A stretch of DNA of 64,000 nucleotides, taken from assembly GCA_003612485.1 (NCBI GenBank), contig RAZA01000004.1, positions 62,001 to 126,000 of the forward strand, read 5' to 3'. The position numbers were made by a program, and so were the translations under genes. The notes under the pieces were generated by a model, which saw nothing but the letters and a program-made list of their open reading frames with translations, did not search any database and was not told the DNA's origin. This DNA comes from a bacterium D16-50 (GTDB lineage: Bacteria > Bacillota > Clostridia > Lachnospirales > Lachnospiraceae). Shown one piece after another: positions 26,608-35,103 of this stretch (within the stretch, counting starts at the first letter, position 1; each line of letters opens with the position of its first letter).

Positions 26608-26631
26608 TGAAGCAGGCAAGGAGGTAAAGAA

Positions 26632-27630
26632 ATGATTTTGGCAGAAAAGGTTATGACGTTAAGGAAGAAGAAAGGCTGGTCACAAGAGGAACTGGCGGAG
26701 AAACTGAATATCTCCAGACAGTCCGTGTCGAAGTGGGAATCGGGAGCATCCATTCCGGATATCGACAAAATTATATTGATCAGCGGTCTGTTTGGGGTCA
26801 GCACGGATTATCTGCTGAAGGATGAGATGGAGACAGAAGAGATCTCCGAAAAAGAGATTCAATGCGAGGAATCCGACGCAAAATGCGTATCCGTAGAAGA
26901 GGCGGACAGCTTTATGAGGCTGAAAAGAAAGCTTGCGGTTCCCACGGCTCTGGGGACGGCGCTGTGCATTCTGTCTCCCATACCGTTGCTGTTGCTGGGG
27001 GGGCTGACGGAATATGGAAGCTTCGGGGTCACGGAGGATATGGCAGGAGGCTTTGGAGTCACCATCCTTTTGATTATTTTGGCAATAGGCGTGGGAATTT
27101 TGGTACATGGTGAGATGAGGCTGTTGAAATATGAATATATAGAAAAGGAAAACTTGACGCTGCAATACGGTGTCAGAGGAATTGTGGAGAGAAACAGAGA
27201 CGGCTTTGCCAGAACGGCGGGACTTGCCATGACGGCGGGCACGGTGCTCTGCATTCTGGGAGTGGTTCCGCTGATGGTGGCGGCAGCTTTTTCTGCGCCG
27301 GACATGGTGTATGTCATATGTGTGGCAGTGCTGTTGGGGCTGGTGGCCGCGGCAACTTTTCTGTTTGTATGGGCCGGAGGTATCAAGGGCAGTTTCAACA
27401 TGCTGCTTCAGGAGGGGGATTATACAGAGGCGGAAAAGCGGGCCAGAAAGAGGATGGCTTTTTTTCCGGGAGCCTACTGGTGTGCAATGGTGGCGGTGTT
27501 CCTTGCCGTGGGCCTGAAGAGAGACGAGTGGAGAGCCACGGCGATTATATGGCCGGTAGCGGCCTTGCTCTTTGTGATGCTGTGGATGATTATAAAATCG
27601 ATTTTGGTGGCAAGACTGGACAAGAAATAG
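26632..27630 (+). CDS. XRE family regulator with C-terminal membrane segments
   Basis: Protein of 332 residues. Residues 1-65 form a helix-turn-helix of the Cro/C1 type (LRKKKGWSQEELAEKLNISR, then QSVSKWESGASIPD). After an acidic linker come about six hydrophobic segments, for example LILAIGVGILVHG and VICVAVLLGLVAAATFLFVW. Such membrane-tethered XRE proteins are common in Clostridia and may link envelope state to transcription. AAGGAGG lies 7 bases before the ATG. No target operator was recognised. Confidence 0.87.
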   Translation: MILAEKVMTLRKKKGWSQEELAEKLNISRQSVSKWESGASIPDIDKIILISGLFGVSTDYLLKDEMETEEISEKEIQCEESDAKCVSVEEADSFMRLKRKLAVPTALGTALCILSPIPLLLLGGLTEYGSFGVTEDMAGGFGVTILLIILAIGVGILVHGEMRLLKYEYIEKENLTLQYGVRGIVERNRDGFARTAGLAMTAGTVLCILGVVPLMVAAAFSAPDMVYVICVAVLLGLVAAATFLFVWAGGIKGSFNMLLQEGDYTEAEKRARKRMAFFPGAYWCAMVAVFLAVGLKRDEWRATAIIWPVAALLFVMLWMIIKSILVARLDKK

Positions 27631-27708
27631 GGAAAGCTTAAAAAGGCTGGAAAGGCCTGAAAAGCAGCGTTTGCAATGAAGCGGAGCATTGAAAGGGAAA
27701 AGGATGGC

Positions 27709-28203
27709 ATGGCGGTGAAATATGTGCTGGTCGTTCTGGGGATTTTCTCCGGAGATCTATGGATAAAAAACAGAATAGAGGGTATGACGGAAGCGGAAAT
27801 CCAAAAAATGCGGAGCGGCAGCCATGAAAATCGACCATGCCGTGAAGGGCGAGAACGAAAGCCCAGTCTCATAGTGGTTCGCAGATATCATAATAGGGGA
27901 GCCATGCTGAATTTCGGTGAGAGCCGGAGACTGGCGGTGACGGCGGCAGCGCTGGGGATGACCGGTATTATGACCGTGTTTTTTGTTCTCAGTCTGGGGC
28001 ATAAGGGCGGCAGTTTGCTGAAAGCGGGTTTGTCTCTATTGCTGGGGGGCGCTTTCAGCAATGCCTACGATAGGCTGAAAAGGGGATATGTGGTGGACTA
28101 CTTTTCATTAAATGTGAAATGGGAGCCTCTGCGCAGGGTGGTGTTTAATATTTCGGATTTTTGTATTTTGATAGGCGCCATGCTGGTAGCCATAGGAACC
28201 TGA
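27709..28203 (+). CDS. Signal peptidase II homologue
   Basis: Probable membrane aspartic protease of the LspA type, which cuts prolipoprotein signal peptides. The two catalytic aspartates are in GGAFSNAYDRLKRGYVVDY and VVFNISDFCILIGAML, matching the family's NxxDR and FNxxD motifs; HNRGAMLNFGES corresponds to the NxGAxF region. There are about four hydrophobic segments and 164 residues. A polar insert (residues near 25-50) replaces the usual first loop and the N-terminal DQxTK motif is changed (SGDLWIKN). ATG 27709 follows GGAAAAGG; ATG 27676 is an alternative. It may be a divergent second copy rather than the housekeeping enzyme. Confidence 0.75.
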   Translation: MAVKYVLVVLGIFSGDLWIKNRIEGMTEAEIQKMRSGSHENRPCREGRERKPSLIVVRRYHNRGAMLNFGESRRLAVTAAALGMTGIMTVFFVLSLGHKGGSLLKAGLSLLLGGAFSNAYDRLKRGYVVDYFSLNVKWEPLRRVVFNISDFCILIGAMLVAIGT

Positions 28204-28256
28204 GCTTGTTTTTGCCTGCTCTGATTTGTGGGATTTTGGGCCACATAAAAACAAGG
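28204..28256 (+). terminator. Weak inverted repeat after the signal peptidase gene
   Basis: CTTGTTTTT (28204-28212) and AAAAACAAG (28248-28256) are complementary, with an inner TGTGG-CCACA stem. It directly follows the stop codon. It lacks a T tract after the right arm, so termination is uncertain. Confidence 0.35.
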
Positions 28257-28309
28257 TCCAAGGGTAAAATTTGATTTGGCCTTTGGGGTTAGGCGGCGAT
28301 ATAGACAAT

Positions 28310-28349
28310 GGGCCGCTGCAGCAAGTCTGTCGGCTTGCCGCAGCGGCCC
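28310..28349 (-). terminator. Strong hairpin after carbamate kinase gene
   Basis: GGGCCGCTGC (28310-28319) pairs perfectly with GCAGCGGCCC (28340-28349), and GCAAG-CTTGC extends the stem inside. It lies 20 bases beyond the end of the minus-strand carbamate kinase gene. T runs next to it are poor, so it may stabilise the mRNA end. Confidence 0.55.
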
Positions 28350-28369
28350 ATCTGATACAGAAGATACAT

Positions 28370-29305
28370 TTATGCGGTGATTACGGTTCCGGCGGTGCCC
28401 TTTACGGCCTCCCGGACCTTGGCCATGGAAGTGATCAGGGCTTTGCCCGCAGGCACCTTCTCCAGATAGGCCAGAGCGGCCTCGATCTTGGGCAGCATGG
28501 TTCCGGCCTCGAACTGGTTCTGCAAGAGGGCTTCTCTAGCCTCCGCCGCAGTCAGGGAGGCAATGGGAGTCTGATCGGGCATGCCGAAGTTTTGATAGAC
28601 GCAGTCTACGCCGGTGAGGATGATCAGCTCATCGCAATTTAGCTCTGCAGCGAGCTTTCCGGCGATGGCGTCCTTCTCGATGACGGCGGATGCGCCTTTC
28701 AAGATGTGCTGCTGTTCGATGACGGGTATTCCGCCTCCGCCGCAGGCGATGACCACCTGATCTGCCTCCGCAAGGGTGCGGATGGCCTGAAGCTCCACGA
28801 TGTCTATGGGTTTGGGTGCGGCCACTGCCCGCCGGAAGCCCTTGCCCGGATCTTCTATTACATAATTTCCTTTTTTCAGCTCCGTCTCCGCATCCTCCGG
28901 GGACATATGGCGTCCTATGACCTTGGTGGGGTTATAGAAGGCCTCGTCGTAGGGATCCACGGTGACTTGTGTCAGAATGGTGCAGACTGACTTGTAGATT
29001 CCCCGTTTCAGAAGCTCGCTGCGGAGAGCATTCTGGATATCATAGCCCACATAGCCCTGACTCATGGCGGAACAGACGCACATGGGGGCCGGCGTATAGT
29101 CGATATAGATTCGCCGCAGCTCCGTCATGGCCTTATGGATCATGCTGACCTGAGGGCCATTGCTGTGGGTAATGGTAAGCTGGTAGTCCTCTTCCACCAG
29201 ATCGGCCAGAGCGGAGGCCGTGATTTTCACCGCGTCCCGTTGGGCGTTGGTGGTGTAGCCTAAGGCATCGTGTCCAAGGGATACGACTGCTCTCTTCTTG
29301 CTCAT
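28370..29305 (-). CDS. arcC: Carbamate kinase
   Basis: Carbamate kinase makes ATP and carbamate from carbamoyl phosphate, the last step of arginine deiminase or agmatine/purine-derived fermentation. The 311-residue protein begins RAVVSLGHDALGYT and has THSNGPQVSMIH, VACGGGGIPV and the lysine-containing VIEKDAIAGKLAAELN segment, all family marks, followed by LILTGVDCVYQNFG and the end FEAGTMLPKIEAAL. GAGAGG precedes the start. Neighbours are unrelated; no arcA or arcB gene is in the window. Confidence 0.94.
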   Translation of the reverse strand: MSKKRAVVSLGHDALGYTTNAQRDAVKITASALADLVEEDYQLTITHSNGPQVSMIHKAMTELRRIYIDYTPAPMCVCSAMSQGYVGYDIQNALRSELLKRGIYKSVCTILTQVTVDPYDEAFYNPTKVIGRHMSPEDAETELKKGNYVIEDPGKGFRRAVAAPKPIDIVELQAIRTLAEADQVVIACGGGGIPVIEQQHILKGASAVIEKDAIAGKLAAELNCDELIILTGVDCVYQNFGMPDQTPIASLTAAEAREALLQNQFEAGTMLPKIEAALAYLEKVPAGKALITSMAKVREAVKGTAGTVITA

Positions 29306-29454
29306 ATAGATACCTCTCTATCCTATGAAATCTATGAAACGAAATCCTATGTTTCCATGGGGTCTAGAGCTTCAGTATACCTTTTTCCCCCTTTAAAATC
29401 AATAGGAAGTCTGCTTTTTTGTCTTTGTCTACTAACCTTCAGGGCTCGCAAGCG

Positions 29455-29728
29455 CAGCGCCGGAACAGCATGCAGAAGCTGCCGCGGCGTAAAATTTGAT
29501 CCGGCAGGGATTATCCCATCCGGCGGGGAATGCCAGAAGCCGATGTTTGCCCATTGCTTTTACGGCAGGAAGCCCATACTAGTGATGGATGAATCCTTTT
29601 CGGCCCTTGATCCCGTTATGGAGCGGATGCTTAAAACTGTTAAAGATTATAAATTATCAAAAAATAGGGAATTATATTGTTTTTTGTTTAGCAAAGTGGT
29701 AATATGTAATCAAGACAAGATTGAATAA
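29455..29728 (+). pseudogene. Decayed ABC exporter ATPase fragment
   Basis: Translation gives SGGECQKPMFAHCFYGRKPI, then LVMDESFSALDPVMERMLK, recognisable as an eroded ABC signature (SGGExQ) and Walker B (DExxSALDP, with Ser where Pro is usual). The upstream CRGVKFDPAGIIP matches the region just before the signature in the intact exporters of this window. There is no Walker A, no membrane part and no start. A TAA at 29726 ends the frame, which stays open again to about 29953. The downstream 250 bases are very AT-rich and look decayed. It is probably the remnant of a third exporter copy. Confidence 0.65.
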
Positions 29729-29981
29729 AAATATCTGGCCGCAAATAACGGCATATGTGTTAAGACGCATTCTATTGAAAGCTTTATTTCTTTTTTTGAA
29801 AGATATAATATATTAAAAAAAGAGAGTTCTTATATTTTACCTATGCATCAGATACCTATCCGCCTATTTCTGTTCAGTCAAGTGAAGGATATACTTCGCT
29901 TACTTTTCCCAGCAACTACGATATGCATATATACCCCTACAAGGGAAGCAAAATAACATATTGCTTTAAGGAGATGCATCT

Positions 29982-31790
29982 ATGAAGGACTTTGTTCAGA
30001 ACATCCGTTATTATGTTCAAATTGTTTGGCAGAGTGAAAAAAGATACTTTGTGGTTTTTGCCGTTCTGACGATGGCGATGGCAGCAGGACCGATAGCAGG
30101 GATTCTGCTTCCTAAGATTGTTATCCGGGATATTTTGGCTCTGGATCAGACAAGACTCGTATTGGATATCGGAGTTTTGGCTGCCATATCCATGTCGGCA
30201 TCTTTTTTGATTTCTTACTATAGTCTGAAGAACGATGCTCTTTTCTTGCGGCTGGGTTTTAAGCTGAAGGAGACACTGCAGAGGAAGGCGATGCAAATGG
30301 CTTTTGCTGACACCGAGGATCCGGCTGTGTTGAACAGCTTAAGCAGTGCCATGTCTAGTGTGAATTGCTTTGTGACGGCGCTCCATAAGGCAGGAACAGG
30401 GTTTTTCTCTAACAGTATTATTCTGGTTTTTTATCTGGTTCTGGCGATAGAGTTGCAGCCCCTTCTTCTCTTATTGCCGTTCATGAACATTGCTATCTCT
30501 CTCTTTTTCGAGGATAGGGTAAAGAAATATGAATATGAAAGAAGAAACGAGAGGGCAGACATCGCTCGGAAGCGTGACTATACCTTTTCCTTGATGTATG
30601 ATTATGGTTACGGCAAGGAGATTCGGCTTTTTGGCATAAAGGATTGGGTCATTAATATTTATCGCCAGTACCAGCACCAGTACGAGATGTTTCTGACACG
30701 GGTTGCAGGAAAGAGGAAGAGCGTAGTTGCCGTAGATCTCCTCTTTACGTTTTTTCGGGAGGGAGCGGTTTACTTTTATCTGGTGGGCAGGTATTTGAAA
30801 GGGGGACTTACGGTTGACTCCTTTGTCCTATACACGGGTGTGTTTGCTTCCTTTGCGGCGGTAGGATTGAATCTTGTTCAGATGGGGGCGGAATTAATTG
30901 ACACGGCTAGACAAGTACATATCTATCGGGACTTTGCGGAGAAAGAGCGGGAGCAGAAATGTGGCATTGCCGAGCTTCCCTTGGCAGATTCCTATGGGTT
31001 TGAATTTGATCATGTTTCCTTTCGCTATCCCGGAAGCGAGAAGTATATCTTGAAGGACTTCTGCTGTAAGGTGGAGGCAGGTACTCATGTGGCACTGGTG
31101 GGGAGGAACGGGGCTGGGAAATCTACCATCGTGAAACTTCTCTGTGGTCTTTATACTAATTATGAGGGTATTATCCGGGTAGGGGGCATTGACCTGCGGA
31201 CTCTGGATCTAAGAAAATATCAGGATCGTATCGCAGCGGTCTTTCAAGAGTCCAGAACAATTCCTGCTACGGTGCTGGAAAATATCACGTTGAAAGAGGA
31301 GAATTCTCTTGAGGAAGTCCGCCGGGCACAAGAAGCACTGCGTTTGATTGGACTGTATGATAAGGTGGAAAGTTTGCCGAAAAAGCTGGAGACTCCAGTG
31401 GGTAAGGCTATTGATCCGGATGGGGTGGAGCTTTCTGGAGGAGAGCGTCAGAATCTTGTGATTTGCAGGGCTCTCTATCGGGGAGGGGGCATCTTGCTGC
31501 TTGATGAGCCTACAGCTGCTTTGGACGCTTTGGCAGAGCATGAGGTGTATACTCATTTTCATGAAATCTCTCAGGGACGCACAACCCTTTTCATTTCCCA
31601 TCGCCTTAATTCCACTCGCTTCTGTGATGAGATCTGGCTACTGGACCAGGGGAGGATTACAGAGCGAGGCAGTCACGAGGAGTTGTACCAGAAGGGTGGG
31701 GACTACAAAGATATGTTCAGTACTCAGGCTCAGTATTATAGGGAGCAAGGGCGTCAGGAAGGGGAGGCCAAAAATGGAGAAGCGATTTAG
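29982..31790 (+). CDS. ABC exporter half-transporter A, second pair
   Basis: Half-transporter of 602 residues. Membrane segments cover the first 300 residues (for example YFVVFAVLTMAMAAGPIAGI). The ATPase has Walker A VGRNGAGKSTIVKL, signature LSGGERQNLVICRAL, Walker [13 protein letters not shown] and H-loop ISHRL. AAGGAG lies 9 bases before the ATG. The coding sequence uses more A/T-ending codons than neighbouring genes, hinting at separate ancestry. The next gene overlaps its end by 17 bases. Confidence 0.9.
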   Translation: MKDFVQNIRYYVQIVWQSEKRYFVVFAVLTMAMAAGPIAGILLPKIVIRDILALDQTRLVLDIGVLAAISMSASFLISYYSLKNDALFLRLGFKLKETLQRKAMQMAFADTEDPAVLNSLSSAMSSVNCFVTALHKAGTGFFSNSIILVFYLVLAIELQPLLLLLPFMNIAISLFFEDRVKKYEYERRNERADIARKRDYTFSLMYDYGYGKEIRLFGIKDWVINIYRQYQHQYEMFLTRVAGKRKSVVAVDLLFTFFREGAVYFYLVGRYLKGGLTVDSFVLYTGVFASFAAVGLNLVQMGAELIDTARQVHIYRDFAEKEREQKCGIAELPLADSYGFEFDHVSFRYPGSEKYILKDFCCKVEAGTHVALVGRNGAGKSTIVKLLCGLYTNYEGIIRVGGIDLRTLDLRKYQDRIAAVFQESRTIPATVLENITLKEENSLEEVRRAQEALRLIGLYDKVESLPKKLETPVGKAIDPDGVELSGGERQNLVICRALYRGGGILLLDEPTAALDALAEHEVYTHFHEISQGRTTLFISHRLNSTRFCDEIWLLDQGRITERGSHEELYQKGGDYKDMFSTQAQYYREQGRQEGEAKNGEAI

Positions 31791-33558
31791 GAAGATTGGG
31801 CAAAAGTTTGCATTGCCCTTTTATATCACGAAGCTTACCGTCAGGGTGTCGCCGGCCTATTTAGCGACAACAGTCGGGATAGCGGTGGTTGCTGCCATAG
31901 GGCCGGTTCTGAGCACATGGCTTATACAGCAAATTTTGTCGGGACTACTGTCAGGTGAGAACCCTCGGCTGTTGTTTCTTTGGGTGGTATGCCTGATTGC
32001 GGCCAATTTCCTCAGTATGGGCATCAGCCGTTACTTGACGGTGAAGCAGGGAGTCTTTTCCGAACGGTTTAGGGATGACTTTAAATGCTATGTGGGGCAA
32101 AGGATTATGTGCATGAACTATTCGCTGCTGGAAGATCCTCGGGTCATGGATCTAAAGGAGCGGGCCCTCCGCCCTATTATTGATTTTGGCGTGCTGGATA
32201 CGATGCTTCGGGATACGATCCCCAGTATTCTCGGCGGCCTATTTCTTCTTGCTGGAACGGCAGCCATCGCAGCGGCGGGATACCCCATATTGTTGCTGGT
32301 TCTGTTTGTGATGGCAGGGGTGAATCTGTACTTTGTAAATAGAACAAGAAAGACAAAAAACGAGACATACCAGTTCATCCTGCCAGTGGAGCGAAAGATA
32401 GGCGCATACAACAACATAACGGCAGATTTCTCTATTGGGAAGGATGTTCGCATATATGATATGGACGGCATTCTCATGAGCAAGATCCGGCATCTGAACA
32501 GAGTTGATTTAAAGGCTGTGTCCGAGCAGTTCGGCCGAATTGGCTACAGTGCAGGTTTGTCATCGCTGCTTGCGCAGTTACAGTTATTTGTGGTTTATGG
32601 GCTATTGGCGGTTTGGGCTATGCAGGGGAGGCTAGGAATCGCAGAGTACGCTTTTTATACGGGTATATTCTTAAATCTGGGGACAGCTCTTTTTCGTATC
32701 AGCGATAAGATGTCGGATCTTTTTTATACCGGAAAGTTTTTCTCTGCCTTTCGAGAGTTTGAGAGTCTTTCTGTTCAGAACGGCGAGGAGCGGAGGCTTT
32801 CTGAGGGAGCTCCAAGAGTGGATGTCCAAAATGTCACCTTCTCTTATCCGGGAGGCAGTGAACCCGTGCTGAAGGATGTTTCCTTGACCATTCGTAAAGG
32901 GGAGCGCTTAGCCATTGTCGGGCGCAATGGCGCAGGAAAAACTACTCTGGTGAAGTTGCTCTGTGGTCTCTATCATCCTGCCAGTGGGAGTATTCTATTC
33001 AATGGAGAGGAGGTCAGAAGTATGGAGGGGCGCAGTGCGGCTGTATTTCAGGATTTCCGAATTTTTGCTTATACTCTTTATGACAATGTGGTAATGGGGC
33101 GGAGTGAAAACGCACAGTTAGCATCGCTTTTAGAGCGTGTAGGCTTGAAGGAAACGGTGGAGAATCTTCCGAAGGGGGAACAGAGCTATCTCTATAAGCT
33201 CTTTGAACCGGACGGAATAGAACTGTCCGGTGGTAATGAGCAGCGTTTGGCCATCGCTAGAGCTCTGTATAGGGATGCGCCAATACTGTTGCTGGACGAG
33301 CCAACGGCCGCGCTGGATCCGATGTCGGAGGAGGAGATATTTCGATGTTTTCAGGAAATCAGCTGTGGAAAGACAGCGGTGATGATTTCTCACAGACTTT
33401 CAGCGACTCGCTTCTGTGATCGGATTCTTGTACTACAGGATGGGCGCATTGCAGAGAATGGGAGTCATGAGGAGCTGATGGAGATGGAAGAAGGGATCTA
33501 TAGGAATATGTTTGAGACGCAGGCCAGATATTATCGGCAGCAGGAAAAGAAAGTTTAA
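31774..33558 (+). CDS. ABC exporter half-transporter B, second pair
   Basis: Partner half-transporter of 594 residues, starting inside the end of the previous gene with GGGGAGG upstream, so the two are translationally coupled and probably heterodimeric. Walker A is [14 protein letters not shown] and Walker [13 protein letters not shown]. The signature is LSGGNEQRLAIARAL, where Asn replaces the usual Glu/Gln after SGG. There is no peptidase domain. The pair is paralogous to the exporters at 16525-20185. The exported substrate is unknown. Confidence 0.9.
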   Translation: MEKRFRKIGQKFALPFYITKLTVRVSPAYLATTVGIAVVAAIGPVLSTWLIQQILSGLLSGENPRLLFLWVVCLIAANFLSMGISRYLTVKQGVFSERFRDDFKCYVGQRIMCMNYSLLEDPRVMDLKERALRPIIDFGVLDTMLRDTIPSILGGLFLLAGTAAIAAAGYPILLLVLFVMAGVNLYFVNRTRKTKNETYQFILPVERKIGAYNNITADFSIGKDVRIYDMDGILMSKIRHLNRVDLKAVSEQFGRIGYSAGLSSLLAQLQLFVVYGLLAVWAMQGRLGIAEYAFYTGIFLNLGTALFRISDKMSDLFYTGKFFSAFREFESLSVQNGEERRLSEGAPRVDVQNVTFSYPGGSEPVLKDVSLTIRKGERLAIVGRNGAGKTTLVKLLCGLYHPASGSILFNGEEVRSMEGRSAAVFQDFRIFAYTLYDNVVMGRSENAQLASLLERVGLKETVENLPKGEQSYLYKLFEPDGIELSGGNEQRLAIARALYRDAPILLLDEPTAALDPMSEEEIFRCFQEISCGKTAVMISHRLSATRFCDRILVLQDGRIAENGSHEELMEMEEGIYRNMFETQARYYRQQEKKV

Positions 33559-33717
33559 GAGATTTCAATAAAGGCTTTGGTCTTTTAAAGCAGGACTTGT
33601 ATGTCGCGGGATGGTGGAAAATCTGGGGGATGTAAAAACACAATTACACAAGTTAATAGGAGAAATAATATACAAAGTTGAGCAAGTTTATTCTTTGGAT
33701 ATACAATAGAGCCTGAC

Positions 33718-35076
33718 TCAGCCCTTCTGGAAAGACTGGGCAATCTGATCCACAAGGTCGAAATAGCCCTCAAAGGTCTTGCGGCAGCAGCGGGGATTGT
33801 CGATGAGGACACCGGGGCACCTTAATCCTATGAGGGAGAATCCCATAGCCATGCGGTGATCGTCATAAGTCTCCACCGTGGCAGGCCGTGGCATACCGGG
33901 GTATATGGTGATAGCGTCCTTCTCTTCTTCACAGCGGACGCCCATTCGGGTCAGTTCTGCGGCCATGGCGGCTATGCGGTCGCTCTCCTGAAGGCGGATA
34001 TGGCCTATATGGGAGATGGTAGTGGGGGAATCCGCGAAGGGGGCTACGGCAGCAAGGGTGATGGCCTGATCGGAGCAGGCGGACATGTCGGCCCGGATTC
34101 CATGGATGCGGCGGTCAGCGGGCGGCATTACAAGGACGCCCTCCGGCGTATCTTTGGCGGTGCAGCCCATCTGTTCCAGAAGATGCAGGAAGGCCACATC
34201 CCCCTGAAGGGAGTCGAAATGCACATGGTTCACCAGAACCGGTATGTGCAGAAGGGGACTCATGGCATAAAAGTAGCAGGCGGCCGAAACATCGGGCTCT
34301 ATCAGGTAGTCTCGGGCCTGATAGGATTGTCCGGCCCCGGTGCGGAAGGCGCTGGGGGCTGTTCGCTGAACCCGGACGCCGAACTGTTCCATCATCCGCA
34401 GTGTCATCTCAATATAGGACATACCGTGGCTGCCCTGAATCCGTGTGATGAAATCCCTGCCGCATAGGCAGGAGGAGATGAGCAGGGCGCTGAGAAACTG
34501 GCTGCTGCTGTCGATATTGACGGCGATTTCATCTTTTTGGAAACCATGTCCCTGAAGGATAAAGGGGAAATGCCCTTCCATGCCGTCGGAGATATCCTTG
34601 TCATAGAGAATTTCGCAGCCCAGCTCTTTCAGGGAATCCAGCAGGGGAGCCATGGGCCGCCTGCGCATCTGGGCCGAGGCGTCCAGCCGATACCGGCCCT
34701 GAGAAAGTCCCAGATAGGCCGTCATGAACCGGGCGGCGGTTCCGGCGCTGCCTACGTAGATATCCGCCTCCTTCCGGGGCAGAACGCCCCCCAGACCTTT
34801 CACGGATATGGTGCGGCGTTCCTCCTCCACATGGGTTTCAAAGCCCAGCTTTTGGATGCAGTTAAGAAAATGTCTGGAATCATCGGAGAAGAGCACGCCC
34901 CGGAGGGTGGAGACGCCCTTGGCCAAGGTGGCCAGCAGAAGGGCCCTGTTGGTGATGCTCTTGGAGCCGGGGACGCTTACCGTAAGGGGGCAGACGGCAG
35001 AAAAAGGACTCTCCTGAGCAGGATTGTATAGGCAGGGAACGGTATAAATATTTTCTGTGGACTTTTCTGTGACCAT
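33718..35076 (-). CDS. aroA: 3-phosphoshikimate 1-carboxyvinyltransferase (EPSP synthase)
   Basis: AroA joins shikimate-3-phosphate and phosphoenolpyruvate in aromatic amino acid synthesis. The 452-residue protein has the substrate-binding VSVPGSKSITNRALLLATLA, the motif VGSAGTAARFMTAYL, and near the end ETYDDHRMAMGFSLIGLR with PRCCRKTFEGYF. Length and order match the family, apart from a roughly 30-residue N-terminal lead. GGGAGAGG lies 8 bases upstream. It follows an AAA-ATPase gene after 27 bases on the same strand and stands apart from other aro genes. Confidence 0.95.
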   Translation of the reverse strand: MVTEKSTENIYTVPCLYNPAQESPFSAVCPLTVSVPGSKSITNRALLLATLAKGVSTLRGVLFSDDSRHFLNCIQKLGFETHVEEERRTISVKGLGGVLPRKEADIYVGSAGTAARFMTAYLGLSQGRYRLDASAQMRRRPMAPLLDSLKELGCEILYDKDISDGMEGHFPFILQGHGFQKDEIAVNIDSSSQFLSALLISSCLCGRDFITRIQGSHGMSYIEMTLRMMEQFGVRVQRTAPSAFRTGAGQSYQARDYLIEPDVSAACYFYAMSPLLHIPVLVNHVHFDSLQGDVAFLHLLEQMGCTAKDTPEGVLVMPPADRRIHGIRADMSACSDQAITLAAVAPFADSPTTISHIGHIRLQESDRIAAMAAELTRMGVRCEEEKDAITIYPGMPRPATVETYDDHRMAMGFSLIGLRCPGVLIDNPRCCRKTFEGYFDLVDQIAQSFQKG

Positions 35077-35103
35077 AATAAGCCTCTCCCTCAGTATGAA
35101 GTA

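Noticed and set aside
29827-29985. Open frame of about 50 codons ending across the start of the second exporter pair
   Set aside because: No upstream start codon or binding site; region looks decayed and AT-rich.
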